DNA of 47,259 nt, from the NCBI RefSeq assembly GCF_014655595.1, contig NZ_BNBL01000022.1, positions 1 through 47,259 of the forward strand. The letters are read 5' to 3'. Position numbers and translations under genes: made by a program. The notes beneath the pieces are model-generated. The model was given only the letters and a program-made list of their open reading frames with translations, ran no database searches and was not told where the DNA came from. Shown in pieces: positions 9,174-17,629 of this stretch. The first letter of the stretch is position 1. Each line of letters starts with the position of its first letter. Source of the stretch: Streptomyces griseocarneus. GTDB taxonomy: Bacteria > Actinomycetota > Actinomycetes > Streptomycetales > Streptomycetaceae.

Positions 9174-10162
9174 CCGCGGTGAGGACGCTCGTCCGCACGG
9201 CGCTGCGGGGCTCGCTGGCGCAGATCCGGCACGTACGGGCGGTGCCGCCGGGCGCCGCCGAGGGCCTGGTGGCCACCGTGTACGCCGCCTCCGAGCGGGA
9301 GTTCGGGCTGCTCGCGCCGCCCCTGGCACTGCACTCCCCCGCGCCGGAGTCCCTCGCCGCCTGCTGGCTGATGCTCCGCGAGACCCTCCTCGCCGACGGG
9401 CGGGTGAGCCGCGCGGCCAAGGAGGCTCTCGCCACCGGCGTCTCGCGGGAGAACTCCTGCCCCTACTGCGTCGACGTGCACCGGGCGCAGGTGCGCACAC
9501 TGCCGCCGGACGACGCCGCCGGGCGCCTCGCGGCCTGGGCCCGGCGCGGCGGGCCGCGCCCGTTCCCGGACGAGGACGCGCCGGAGGTCATCGGCGTGGC
9601 GGTCACGTTCCACTACCTCAACCGCATGGTCAACCTCTTCCTGGGCGACTCGCCCGTACCGCCGCTCGCCCCCGCCGCCCTGCGCGGCGGGATGCTGCGG
9701 GCGGTCAGCCGCGTCACCCGCCCCGGCACCCCGGCGCCCGGCGACTCGCTGGGGCTGCTGCCCGCGGCACCCCTGCCGCCCGACCTGGCCTGGGCGGCGG
9801 GACGGCCAGCCGTCGCGGGGGCCTTCGCACGGGCCGCCGCGGCCGCCGACGCCGCCGGCGAGCGCTCGGTGCCGGAGCCCGTACGCCGCCTGGTCCACGA
9901 CCGGCTGGCCGCCCTGGCCGACGGGCCGCCGCCCGGGCCCGGGGCGGACCGGCCCGAGGCCGCGGCGGACGACCTGCCGCCGACGCTGCGCCCGGCGGGC
10001 CGGCTGGCCCTGCTGACCGCGCTGGCCTCGTACCGGGCGGGCCCGGACGCCGTCGCCGCCTTCCGGGCCGGCCGCCCCGGCGACCGGCCGCTGATCGAAC
10101 TCACCTCGTGGGCCGCGTTCACGGCGGCCCGGCGGGCCGGCGCCCGGCTCGCCCTCCGATGA
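9170..10162 (+). CDS. AhpD-like (carboxymuconolactone decarboxylase fold) protein
   Basis: A 330-aa protein with the AhpD redox motif CPYCVDVH at ~residue 103-110, inside an all-helical alkylhydroperoxidase/carboxymuconolactone decarboxylase fold. The start ATG overlaps the GMC stop (ATGA). In a redox operon it might detoxify peroxide produced by the oxidase or act on a pathway intermediate. The C-terminal third is Ala/Pro/Gly-rich and less conserved-looking. The Cys pair and His are present, so thiol chemistry is plausible. Specific role unknown. Confidence 0.8.
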   Translation: MTAVRTLVRTALRGSLAQIRHVRAVPPGAAEGLVATVYAASEREFGLLAPPLALHSPAPESLAACWLMLRETLLADGRVSRAAKEALATGVSRENSCPYCVDVHRAQVRTLPPDDAAGRLAAWARRGGPRPFPDEDAPEVIGVAVTFHYLNRMVNLFLGDSPVPPLAPAALRGGMLRAVSRVTRPGTPAPGDSLGLLPAAPLPPDLAWAAGRPAVAGAFARAAAAADAAGERSVPEPVRRLVHDRLAALADGPPPGPGADRPEAAADDLPPTLRPAGRLALLTALASYRAGPDAVAAFRAGRPGDRPLIELTSWAAFTAARRAGARLALR

Positions 10163-10209
10163 ACGGTTCCCCGTCCTCTTCCCGAACCTCTCCCGAAGGG
10201 ATCGCACGC

Positions 10210-11019
10210 ATGGACTCCGTCCAGGACGTACTGAAGGACCTGACCGCCGCCGTCGACGACCTCGACCGGCTGGTGGCCGGCCTCGACGACGAGCAGTGGC
10301 GGGCGCAGACCCCCGCGCCGGGCTGGTCCGTGGCCGACCAGATCGCCCACCTGACCTTCATCTTCGACGCGGCCGGCACGGCGGCGGGCGACCCGGAGGC
10401 CTTCAAGAAGATGGCCGCCGGCGCGGCACGCGACTTCGACGGCGCGGTGAACGCGGCCCTCCAGCCGTACCGCGCCCTGACCCGCGAGCAGGTGCTGGCC
10501 CGCTGGCGGACCTCGGCCGAGGCGTCGGTCGCGGCCCTGGCGGCGGTGCCCGCCGGGCAGCTGGTGCCGTGGCTGGTCAACCCGCTCCCGCCGGCCGTGC
10601 TGGCGTGCGCCGGGATCATGGAGGTGTTCGCGCACGGCCAGGACATCGCCGACACGGCCGGCGTCCGCCCCGAACCCACCGACCGGCTCCGCCACCTCGC
10701 CGGATTCGTGGTGCTCACCCGGGACTTCGGCTACCTCTCACGGGGCCTGACGCCGCCGGAGGAGCCCTTCCGCTTCGAGCTGACCGCGCCGTCCGGCACC
10801 CGGTGGGAGTTCGGCCCGGCGGACGCGGGGCAGCGGATCAGCGGCCCCGCCCTTGACCTGTGCCTGCTGGCGACCCGGCGCCGGCATCCCGACGACCTCG
10901 CCCTTGCCGCCACGGGCGAGGAGGCGGCCCGGTGGCTGTCCATCGCCCAGTGCTACCGCGGCCCGGCCGGCGCGGGACGGAAGCCGGGGCAGTTCGCCGA
11001 CACGGACCACGCGTCCTGA
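10210..11019 (+). CDS. DinB/maleylpyruvate isomerase-like metal-binding protein (TIGR03084-type)
   Basis: A 269-aa protein. The N-terminal helical bundle carries GWSVADQIAHLTFIFD and the later EVFAHGQDIADTAG; the spaced His residues are the metal ligands of the DinB/mycothiol-dependent maleylpyruvate isomerase fold. The second half fits the TIGR03084 architecture. I chose ATG 10210, preceded by GAAGGG, rather than ATG 10159, which overlaps the preceding gene. Family members are thought to act with mycothiol in isomerisation or detoxification. It is the last gene of the GMC operon and is followed by a strong hairpin. Exact reaction unknown. Confidence 0.78.
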   Translation: MDSVQDVLKDLTAAVDDLDRLVAGLDDEQWRAQTPAPGWSVADQIAHLTFIFDAAGTAAGDPEAFKKMAAGAARDFDGAVNAALQPYRALTREQVLARWRTSAEASVAALAAVPAGQLVPWLVNPLPPAVLACAGIMEVFAHGQDIADTAGVRPEPTDRLRHLAGFVVLTRDFGYLSRGLTPPEEPFRFELTAPSGTRWEFGPADAGQRISGPALDLCLLATRRRHPDDLALAATGEEAARWLSIAQCYRGPAGAGRKPGQFADTDHAS

Positions 11020-11027
11020 AGACGCCT

Positions 11028-11060
11028 CCGGCCGGGCCGTGGCATCCACGGCCCGGCCGG
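11028..11060. terminator. Strong 15-bp hairpin between convergent genes
   Basis: A perfect 15-bp stem (CCGGCCGGGCCGTGG) with a CAT loop, right after the DinB-like gene and before the convergent methyltransferase end. Likely bidirectional terminator. Confidence 0.75.
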
Positions 11061-11066
11061 GGCACG

Positions 11067-11084
11067 GGGGGTACGGGGGTAACG
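11067..11084. repeat. GGGGGTACG-type repeats downstream of the methyltransferase
   Basis: GGGGGTACG at 11067-11075 followed by a GGGGGTAACG variant. The same motif recurs three times on the other side of the methyltransferase gene (12202-12233). Confidence 0.5.
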
Positions 11085-11102
11085 GGGCAGTGCGGCGGAC
11101 GG

Positions 11103-12155
11103 TCAGCGGTCCTTGTGCGCGACGACCAGGACCTCGTTCACCCCGTCCGGGAGCGCGACCGTCTCGGGGCGGAACCCGGTCTCCTTCAGCCAGGCGTGGC
11201 ACTCGTCGACGGAGTACTCGCGCCCGCCGTTGGACCACACGAGCATGCTCAGGCTCGCCAGCGTGGCGTACAGCGAGGGCACGGCGTCGCCGACCATGGG
11301 GTCGTAGACGATCACCGCACCGCCCGGCCGCACGGCCGCGTAGGCGCTGCGCAGCAGCCTGAGCCGGTCCTCCGGGCCCCAGTTGTGCAGGACGTGGCCG
11401 AAGATCAGCACATCGGCCTCGGGCAGCGGGTCGGCGAAGAAGTCACCGCCGTGGAAGGAGACCCGGCCGGCGCCGCCCAGGGCGGCCATGTGCTCGGTGA
11501 AGGACGACTCCAGCGGCGGCAGGTCGAAGACCTCGCCGGTCAGGTGCGGGTGCCGGGAGGCGAGCTCGTGGGCGATGTTGCCGCGGGCGCCGCCCACGTC
11601 GACGAACGACGTGTAGCGGCTCCAGTCGAGGTCCGCGAGGTGCGAGGCGATGCCCGAGTTGAACATGTCCATGCTGTCGAGGAAGAGGTCGGTGGCCGAC
11701 TTGTCCTCGTACAGCGAGTGGTAGGGGTTGCCCTCGCGCGCGGCCCGGTTCTGGGGCAGCCCGGTGCGCAGCGCGGTGCCCAGGCCGTCCCAGGACGGGT
11801 TCAGCTCCCGCCGGCAGAACTGCAGATAGCCGCCCATGTAGCCGGGGCGGCCGCGCACCAGGTGCTGCTCGGCGGCGGGCGCGTTGACGAACCGGCCGTC
11901 CTCCGTCTCCAGCAGCCCCAGGCCCACGAGCCCCACGAAGAACGACTCCGCCCCGGGCAGGCGGTACCCCAGGCGCGCGGCCAGTTCCTCGGCGGTGGCG
12001 GGCGCGCCCGACAGGTGGGTGAAGAGGTCGGACTCCACCGCGGTCAGCAGGAGCTCGGTCCGCCAGTGGCCGAACAGGATGTCCATGACCTGGCCGGCAC
12101 CGGCGCCTTCGGCGGTCTGGTCGGGCCGGTCGGACCGGCTGGATCGGGAGTTCAT
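11103..12155 (-). CDS. SAM-dependent O-methyltransferase (Methyltransf_2 type)
   Basis: A 350-aa enzyme with an N-terminal winged-helix dimerisation domain (LLLTAVESDLFTHLSGAP...LAARLGYRLPG) and a C-terminal Rossmann methyltransferase. SAM motif I is FVDVGGARGNIAHELA; the later motif is LIFGHVLHNWGPEDRLRLL, with the His-Asn-Trp typical of small-molecule O-methyltransferases in aromatic polyketide and enediyne clusters. It probably methylates a phenol or hydroxyl of the product. An AGGAGG lies about 10 nt before the ATG. The gene is flanked on both sides by GGGGGTACG repeats and is convergent to the GMC operon. Confidence 0.9.
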   Translation of the reverse strand: MNSRSSRSDRPDQTAEGAGAGQVMDILFGHWRTELLLTAVESDLFTHLSGAPATAEELAARLGYRLPGAESFFVGLVGLGLLETEDGRFVNAPAAEQHLVRGRPGYMGGYLQFCRRELNPSWDGLGTALRTGLPQNRAAREGNPYHSLYEDKSATDLFLDSMDMFNSGIASHLADLDWSRYTSFVDVGGARGNIAHELASRHPHLTGEVFDLPPLESSFTEHMAALGGAGRVSFHGGDFFADPLPEADVLIFGHVLHNWGPEDRLRLLRSAYAAVRPGGAVIVYDPMVGDAVPSLYATLASLSMLVWSNGGREYSVDECHAWLKETGFRPETVALPDGVNEVLVVAHKDR

Positions 12156-12201
12156 GTGCGGAGCGCCTCCTCGGACGACTCGTACCGTGAGCTGGGGGAC
12201 T

Positions 12202-12233
12202 GGGGGTACGGGGGGGGGTACGGCGGGGGTACG
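12202..12233. repeat. Three direct GGGGGTACG repeats
   Basis: Copies at 12202-12210, 12214-12222 and 12225-12233 (period 11-12 bp), between the methyltransferase start and the ABM gene stop. Matching copies lie beyond the 3' end of the methyltransferase. Confidence 0.6.
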
Positions 12234-12240
12234 GCGGGCC

Positions 12241-12933
12241 TCAGGCGGCCGGGCCGGCCAGGCCGGCCAGGCTCGAGTAGTGGCTGTAGCGGGCCCCGGC
12301 GTCGCCGCCGCCGGCCTGCGCGAGCAGCGGCTCGATCACGTCGCCGATGTGGGCGACGGCCTCCTCCTCGGAGACCCACTCGGACAGGACGAGCACGCTG
12401 GAGTCGTCGGCGCCCACATGGAAGTTGGCGGCGATGGCCCCGGGGTAGGCCCGGTCCTCCCCTTCGGCCTCCTCCTCCGAGGCCAGCAGGGTGTCGATCC
12501 ACTTCCGGGCCGAGACGCCGTCCGCCATCGTGAAGACCGCCCCCGGGAAGCACTCGGCGACGACCTCCGGGTCCGGCAGGGCCGTGGGCCGGACCGCGCG
12601 GTAGAGCCGGAACTCGGCGGGCTCGGGCGCGACGACTCCGGGGACCCCCCAGCCGGGCTTGCCGCGCGAGACGCTCTCCTCGTCCCGCAGGGAATCCCGC
12701 AGGGCCTCCTCGGAGGACCACTGCGCGTACGTCAGCACGGAACGGCCGTCGGTGCTCGTGTAGCAGTTGAGGGAGACGAGCCCCTCGGGCCACCGGCGCG
12801 AACGCCAGTGCGCGACGACGGCATCGGCCACGGCCCGTTGCCGCTCCGGGCCGTCCACGGGCACGATGTGAACGAGCACCGAAGCCACATCGGGGCGTTC
12901 GAAGACCGGTCGCGGACCGGGGGGAAGGGACAT
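12241..12933 (-). CDS. Two-domain antibiotic biosynthesis monooxygenase (ABM) protein
   Basis: A 230-aa protein of two fused ferredoxin-like ABM domains. Domain 1 (~15-105) contains LVSLNCYTSTDGRSVLTYAQW; domain 2 (~112-225) contains IAANFHVGADDSSVLVLSEW. Such proteins are cofactor-independent anthrone/quinone-forming oxygenases or, in the AlpJ/JadG/GilOII group, ring-cleaving oxygenases of angucyclines; which applies here is not decided by sequence. Gene 18530-19174 is a paralogue. It lies upstream of the methyltransferase on the same strand and is divergent from the TetR gene, whose operator region may also control it. Confidence 0.82.
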   Translation of the reverse strand: MSLPPGPRPVFERPDVASVLVHIVPVDGPERQRAVADAVVAHWRSRRWPEGLVSLNCYTSTDGRSVLTYAQWSSEEALRDSLRDEESVSRGKPGWGVPGVVAPEPAEFRLYRAVRPTALPDPEVVAECFPGAVFTMADGVSARKWIDTLLASEEEAEGEDRAYPGAIAANFHVGADDSSVLVLSEWVSEEEAVAHIGDVIEPLLAQAGGGDAGARYSHYSSLAGLAGPAA

Positions 12934-13152
12934 CCTCGCTCCTCAAGACATTGACCCGGGCGAAAGTGCTCCACCATCTTCGAACCCGCCGGCGGAAGTT
13001 CCAACGGCCCTTGATCCAGAAGTCGGTGAATTCTTGTCAGCTGTTGTCGGACCGTCCCGGCCGATGTCAATTCGCGGTCAAGGGCGTCACATGTGCTGGT
13101 GAAGAGGCATTGCCGGACGGCCGGAGCGGGGCCGGCCGGGCCGGCCGGGGCC

Positions 13153-13186
13153 GTACCGGTCCGGCACGTCTACCGGACCGTACAAT
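13153..13186. promoter_or_regulatory. Candidate TetR operator/promoter
   Basis: An imperfect palindrome: GTACCGGTCCGG - 8 nt - CCGGACCGTAC, arms complementary apart from one extra base. It ends in TACAAT (13181-13186), a good -10 hexamer for the TetR gene starting at 13215. An operator overlapping its own promoter fits autoregulation, and the divergent ABM gene could share it. Confidence 0.5.
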
Positions 13187-13214
13187 TCAGCATCCTCCGG
13201 GGTAAGATGCGCGC

Positions 13215-13901
13215 GTGACGACCCGAGCGAGAACCTCCATCACGCCCAGGGAAAGCGCCTCACGAGGACGCATCGACAAGCGGCACGCGATCCTGGACGC
13301 CGCGTTCACCGTCTTCTCCCGCAAGGGCTACTCCCAGGCCTGCGTGAACGAGATCGCGGCCGAGGCGGGCGTCGCCAAACCCACGGTCTACAACCACCTG
13401 GACAGCAAGGAAAACCTGTTCCGGCACGCCATGACCACCGCGGCCGAGGGTGCCATGGCGCGCAACCTCGCCGCGATCGAGCGGCTGCGGGACGCCGACG
13501 GCGATCTGCGCGGCCCCCTCGAGGAGCTGGGTCTGCGGCTGCTCCAGTGCTACTCCAACGACCAGTCCTGGGCGCTGCGGCGGCTGCTGTACGCCGAGGT
13601 CACCCAGTTCCCCGACCTCCTCGACATCGTCCTCGGCAACGGGACCAACCGTCTCGCCGAGGCGCTGGCCGACCGCTTCGCCCGCCTCGCCCTCACCGGC
13701 CGGCTGCGGCCGGCCGACCCGGCCGCGGCCGCCGAACAATTCCTCGCCCTGCTCACGGGCCCCGTCGACATCCGTTCCCGGCTGGGCACCCGGCGGATGA
13801 AGGAGACGGAACTGCGGCAGGTGGCCGGGGCGGCCGTCGCGACTTTCCTGCTCGCGTTCTCCGCCGAGGGCTCCCGATCCGCTGTCGCGCAGGAAATTTG
13901 A
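13215..13901 (+). CDS. TetR-family transcriptional regulator
   Basis: A 228-aa protein with the N-terminal TetR helix-turn-helix at ~residues 20-68: RHAILDAAFTVFSRKGYSQA, VNEIAAEAGVAKPTVYNHLD and KENLFRHAM. The C-terminal ligand-binding/dimerisation domain resembles the AcrR group. Start is GTG; a TAAGAT at 13203-13208 would also allow a near-leaderless transcript. Neighbours are a divergent ABM gene, a downstream P450 on the same strand and a DHA2 efflux pump further on, so it most likely senses the product or an intermediate and derepresses export or tailoring. Confidence 0.88.
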   Translation: MTTRARTSITPRESASRGRIDKRHAILDAAFTVFSRKGYSQACVNEIAAEAGVAKPTVYNHLDSKENLFRHAMTTAAEGAMARNLAAIERLRDADGDLRGPLEELGLRLLQCYSNDQSWALRRLLYAEVTQFPDLLDIVLGNGTNRLAEALADRFARLALTGRLRPADPAAAAEQFLALLTGPVDIRSRLGTRRMKETELRQVAGAAVATFLLAFSAEGSRSAVAQEI

Positions 13902-13918
13902 CGCCCAGTTATCGGCTT

Positions 13919-13974
13919 CACGCGTTCTTGTGAAACGAGCGATTGAAGCCCCTTCTCCGGCTCCCCTAGCCTCG
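13919..13974 (+). promoter_or_regulatory. Promoter and inverted repeat upstream of the second P450
   Basis: Inverted repeat TTCAC - 8 nt - GTGAA (13919-13936), then -35 TTGAAG (13945-13950), an 18-bp spacer and -10 TAGCCT (13969-13974), 38 nt before the P450 start codon. Confidence 0.5.
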
Positions 13975-14011
13975 CAACGGATTACGGCCCCGATTGCGAG
14001 GAGGCGTGCGC

Positions 14012-15232
14012 ATGACCGCCCCGAACACCCCCGCCTGCCCGTTCCACGCCGCGGAATTCTCCACCGAGCGGCTGGACATGGACCCGAAATACGATGAGTT
14101 ACGGCGGACGGAACCCCTGGCGCGCGTGACGATGCCCTACGGCGGTGACGCGTGGATGGTCACCCGTCACGAGGACGCCAGGACCGTCCTGGCCGACCCC
14201 CGGTTCTCCCGCGCCGCCGCGGCGGGCCGGGACATCCCCCGCAGCACCCCGCTGCCCGATCAGCAGAACGCCTCGCTCCTGAGCCTGGACCCGCCGGAGC
14301 ACAGCCGGCTGCGACGGCTGGTGACCAAGGCGTTCACCCACCGCCGGGTGAGCGCGATGCGGCCGCGCGTGCAGGAGATCGTCGATGGCATGGTGGACCG
14401 GATGACCGGGGCCGGGAGCCCGGCGGACGTGGTGTCCGCCGTGGCCTGGCCGCTGCCCCTGACGGTGATCTGCGAGATCCTCGGCATCCCGGCGGAGGAC
14501 CACGGCCTGTTCCGGGACTGGATCGACCGGTCGGTGGCCCTGTCCGCCGACGATCCGCAGACGATCAAGGAGGCGGACGAGGCCCTGTTCGCGTACATCT
14601 CCGGCCTCGTCGCACAGCGCCGCGCCCGGCCCACCGACGACCTGATGGGTCAGCTGGTCGTCGCCCGTGACGAGGGGGACAAGCTCACCGAGCTCGAGCT
14701 GGTCGTCTTCGGCGTCAACCTGCTCATCGCCGGCCAGGAGACCACCGCCAACGAGCTGGGCAACTTCCTCTACGTCCTGCTGAGCCGGCCCGAGCGCTGG
14801 CAGGCCCTGGCCGCCGACCCGGCGCTGATCCCCACGGCCGTCGAGGAGCTGCTGCGGTACACGCCGCTGGAGGCGAGCGTCGGCGGGCTGGGATTCCCCC
14901 GGGTCGCCCTCGAGGACGTCGAGCTCGGCGGCCGGACCGTCCGGGCGGGCGACACCGTCGTGGTCCCCAACGCCTCGGCCAACCGGGACGCGAGCGTCTT
15001 CGACCGGCCGGACGACCTGGTGCTCTCCCGGCAGCGGAACCAGCACCTGACCTTCGGCCACGGCGCCCACCACTGCCTCGGCGCCCAGCTGGCCAGGCTG
15101 GAGCTCCAGGTGGCCCTCGGCACGCTGGTGAGGCGCCTGCCCTCGCTGCGGCTGGCCGTACCGGCCGACGAGGTGACGTGGAAGGCGAACCGGATGATGC
15201 GCGGGGTCGAGGCGCTGCCGGTGACCTGGTAG
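14012..15232 (+). CDS. Cytochrome P450 (CYP105/107-like)
   Basis: A 406-aa soluble Streptomyces-type P450. Motifs: I-helix LLIAGQETTANEL, K-helix EELLRYTP and haem loop FGHGAHHCLGAQLARLE with Cys355 as thiolate ligand. I chose the ATG at 14012 because GCGAGGAGG lies just upstream; a GTG/ATG extension to 13994 would run through that ribosome site. A TTA codon at 14099-14101 (YDELRR) makes translation potentially bldA-dependent. It is convergent with the efflux pump. No ferredoxin gene is adjacent. Likely a hydroxylase or oxidase acting late on the polyketide. Confidence 0.92.
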   Translation: MTAPNTPACPFHAAEFSTERLDMDPKYDELRRTEPLARVTMPYGGDAWMVTRHEDARTVLADPRFSRAAAAGRDIPRSTPLPDQQNASLLSLDPPEHSRLRRLVTKAFTHRRVSAMRPRVQEIVDGMVDRMTGAGSPADVVSAVAWPLPLTVICEILGIPAEDHGLFRDWIDRSVALSADDPQTIKEADEALFAYISGLVAQRRARPTDDLMGQLVVARDEGDKLTELELVVFGVNLLIAGQETTANELGNFLYVLLSRPERWQALAADPALIPTAVEELLRYTPLEASVGGLGFPRVALEDVELGGRTVRAGDTVVVPNASANRDASVFDRPDDLVLSRQRNQHLTFGHGAHHCLGAQLARLELQVALGTLVRRLPSLRLAVPADEVTWKANRMMRGVEALPVTW

Positions 15233-15237
15233 ACGCT

Positions 15238-15265
15238 CGCCGGACGGGCCGGGGCCCGTCCGGCG
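15238..15265. terminator. Bidirectional terminator hairpin
   Basis: A perfect 11-bp stem (CGCCGGACGGG / CCCGTCCGGCG) with a 6-nt loop, located between the convergent P450 and efflux-pump stops. Confidence 0.75.
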
Positions 15266-15274
15266 GACCGGCGC

Positions 15275-16735
15275 CTACCCCTCGCCGCCCGCCCGCTCCC
15301 GGGGGGCGAGGGTGAGGGTGAGGGCGGCGCAGACGACCAGGGTCACGGCGGTGGCCGCGGCGATCACCGTGAAGGCCGAGCGGTAGCCGCCGTCCAGCAC
15401 CGAGAAGAACACCGAACCCATCACGGCCACGCCCAGGGAGCCGCCGAACTGCTGGGTCGTGCTCCAGATGCCGGAGGCCGTCCCCACGTGCTGGGGCGGC
15501 ACGGAGGCGGTGAACAGGGTCACCAGCGGCGGAATGATCAGGTTGAGCGCGGCGCCGAGCACCACCAGGCCGGGCACGAGCGCCCAGGTCGACACCGTGT
15601 CCGTCGCCTCTCGCGCGGCGAGGAGGACGCCGAGCGTGCCCACGGCGAAGAGCAGGCAGCCGGCCGTGACCACGCCCCGGCCGAACCGGTCGGTCAGGCG
15701 CCCGGCGACCACGGCGGTGAACAGGCTCCCCACGCAGAAGGACACCGTGACCAGGCCGGCGTGCAGCGGGGTGTAGCCCTGGCCGTCCTGCAGCCAGAGG
15801 GTGAAGACGAGCAGGAAGCCGTTGTAGCCGGCGAAGCCGAGCAGCAGGACGGCCAGTCCCGCGCTGAACGAGCGGTTGCGGAACAGCCCGGCCGGCAGCA
15901 GGGGTGCGCTGCGCCGCCCGCCCCCGCGTTCCTCCGCCACGGCCAGCGCCACGAGGGCGAGCACTCCGCCGGCCAGCGAGAGCCAGCACCAGACGGGCCA
16001 GCCGTACTGGCGGCCCTCCATCAGCGGGAAGACGACGGCGACCAGGCCCACGGTGAGCACCGCGGCGGACAGTACGTTGGGCCGGGTGCCGCCGGGCGCC
16101 TTCGTCTCGGGCACGAGCCAGATCCCGAAGGCGATGACCAGGGCCGCGACGGGCACGTTGACCAGGAACAGCGTCCGCCAGCCGAGGCCGCCGACGTCCG
16201 CGGCGATCAGCACGCCGCCGACCACCAGGCCCAGCGCCTGCGCCATGCCGGCGACGATGCCGAACAGTCCGAAGACGGTGCCGAGTTCGCGCCCCTGGAA
16301 GGTGCTCTGCAGGGTGCTCATGACCTGCGGGGCGATGCCGGCGGCGGCCAGGCCCTGCACGGCGCGGGCCAGGATCAGCTCGTTCGGGCTGTCCGCGAAG
16401 CTGCACCACAGGCTCGCCAGGCCGAAGAAGGCCACGGCGATGAGGAAGACCTTCTTGCGGCCGGCGATGTCCCCCAGCCGGGCCGTGGTGATCAGGGCGA
16501 CGGCGAAGGCCAGCAGGTAGGAGGCGGAGATCCACTCCAGCTGGGTCGGACTCGCGTCCAACTCCCGCTGGATGGTGGGTAACGCGACGTTGACGATCGT
16601 GACGTCCAGCAGGTCCATCAGGAAGGCCACCGTCAGCACGGCCGCCGCCGCCCACCGTCGTGGGTAGGGCGCTGCGGACGCCGGCGGGGCTTGGGCTTCT
16701 GCGGACACGGCGGGAGAGGCCGGTTCGACGCTCAC
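15275..16735 (-). CDS. MFS drug exporter, DHA2 (EmrB/QacA) family
   Basis: A 486-aa membrane protein with about 14 predicted transmembrane segments. The first segments carry LTVAFLMDLLDVTIVNVALP and LAFAVALITTARLGDIAGRKKVF, the MFS motif A typical of DHA2 proton-driven multidrug exporters. It probably exports the polyketide and provides self-resistance. GTG start with GGAG 7 nt upstream. A TTA codon lies at 16580-16582 (VALPTIQ). A palindrome (16776-16791) nearly identical to one at 33715-33738 sits in its promoter region. Confidence 0.9.
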   Translation of the reverse strand: MSVEPASPAVSAEAQAPPASAAPYPRRWAAAAVLTVAFLMDLLDVTIVNVALPTIQRELDASPTQLEWISASYLLAFAVALITTARLGDIAGRKKVFLIAVAFFGLASLWCSFADSPNELILARAVQGLAAAGIAPQVMSTLQSTFQGRELGTVFGLFGIVAGMAQALGLVVGGVLIAADVGGLGWRTLFLVNVPVAALVIAFGIWLVPETKAPGGTRPNVLSAAVLTVGLVAVVFPLMEGRQYGWPVWCWLSLAGGVLALVALAVAEERGGGRRSAPLLPAGLFRNRSFSAGLAVLLLGFAGYNGFLLVFTLWLQDGQGYTPLHAGLVTVSFCVGSLFTAVVAGRLTDRFGRGVVTAGCLLFAVGTLGVLLAAREATDTVSTWALVPGLVVLGAALNLIIPPLVTLFTASVPPQHVGTASGIWSTTQQFGGSLGVAVMGSVFFSVLDGGYRSAFTVIAAATAVTLVVCAALTLTLAPRERAGGEG

Positions 16736-16745
16736 AGCAGGTCTC

Positions 16746-16809
16746 CAACTCGGCTCGGTACACTGGCAGATATCTGAACTCGTCAGTTCAATTTAGTGAC
16801 CGAGTTGGT
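16746..16809. promoter_or_regulatory. Efflux-pump promoter region with nested inverted repeats
   Basis: Outer arms CCAACTCGG (16746-16754) and CCGAGTTGG (16801-16809) surround a perfect inner palindrome TGAACT-CGTC-AGTTCA (16776-16791). On the minus strand the inner site reads TTGAACTGACGAGTTCA, matching 15 of 17 positions of the site at 33715-33738. Likely repressor operator; a possible -35 TTGAAC lies within it. Confidence 0.6.
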
Positions 16810-16906
16810 AACCCGCAAGGCTGCCGGGAGGCCGCAGGATGCCCAAGCCCCTGTTACGGACGCGACGTTGACGGGCGTGACGTCGACGGACCCAACGACG
16901 ACGGCC

Positions 16907-17620
16907 TCACCACGGGAGCGGCCCGTGGTTGCCGAAGAACCCGCCGGTGGGCCCGTCGGGGCCGGTCATGGCCATGCGGACGATGACCTCGGCCCCCTCC
17001 TCGACGCTCTGGAGACCGCTGTGACCGTTGAGATCGGTGGCGGTGTAGCCGGGATCGACGGCGTTGACCCGTATTCCTGGGCAGGCCCGGGCGTACAGGA
17101 GGGTGAGCATGTTCAGCGCGGCCTTGGAGGAGTTGTAGGCCAGTGCCGGCACGTAGACGGGCAGCAGGTCCGTGTGGCCCTCGGGGTCGGCGTTCATGCC
17201 CAGCGACCCCAGTCCGCTGCTGACGTTGACGACGACCGGCGCCCGGGCCGCCCGCAACAGCGGCAGGAAGGCGTTCAGGACCCGTACGGCTCCCAGGACG
17301 TTGGTGTCGTACACGGCCCGCAGGTCGTCGGCCGTGAGGTCGCCTGCCTCCCCGTACGGGCCGGCGATGCCGGCGTTGTTGACCAGGACGTCCAGCCGGC
17401 CGGCCTCCTCGGCGACCCGGTCCGCGGCCGCCTTCACGGAGTCGTCGCTGGTGACGTCGATCCGCAGCGGGCGCGCCGCGTCGCCCAGGCGCTCGGCCGC
17501 CTCCCGGCCCCGCCGCTCGTCCCGGGCGCCGAGGTAGACGGTGTGGCCCGCCGCGACCAGGCGCCGGGCCGTCTCCAGGCCGAGCCCCCGGTTCGCACCG
17601 GTGATCAGTGTGGTGGTCAT
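16907..17620 (-). CDS. Classical short-chain dehydrogenase/reductase
   Basis: A 237-aa SDR. Cofactor motif LITGANRGLG at the N-terminus, then the NNAG motif, catalytic Ser region VVVNVSSGLGSLG and ALAYNSSKAALN supplying Tyr and Lys. Length and motifs are canonical. It resembles the SDR at 23020-23775 in wording (YLGARDERRGREA / YLGARDGRRGKEA), so the two look like paralogues. It follows the atypical SDR on the same strand with a 9-nt gap, implying one operon. Probable role: ketoreduction of an angucyclinone carbonyl; regiochemistry not predictable. Confidence 0.88.
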   Translation of the reverse strand: MTTTLITGANRGLGLETARRLVAAGHTVYLGARDERRGREAAERLGDAARPLRIDVTSDDSVKAAADRVAEEAGRLDVLVNNAGIAGPYGEAGDLTADDLRAVYDTNVLGAVRVLNAFLPLLRAARAPVVVNVSSGLGSLGMNADPEGHTDLLPVYVPALAYNSSKAALNMLTLLYARACPGIRVNAVDPGYTATDLNGHSGLQSVEEGAEVIVRMAMTGPDGPTGGFFGNHGPLPW

Positions 17621-17629
17621 GTCGTCCCG

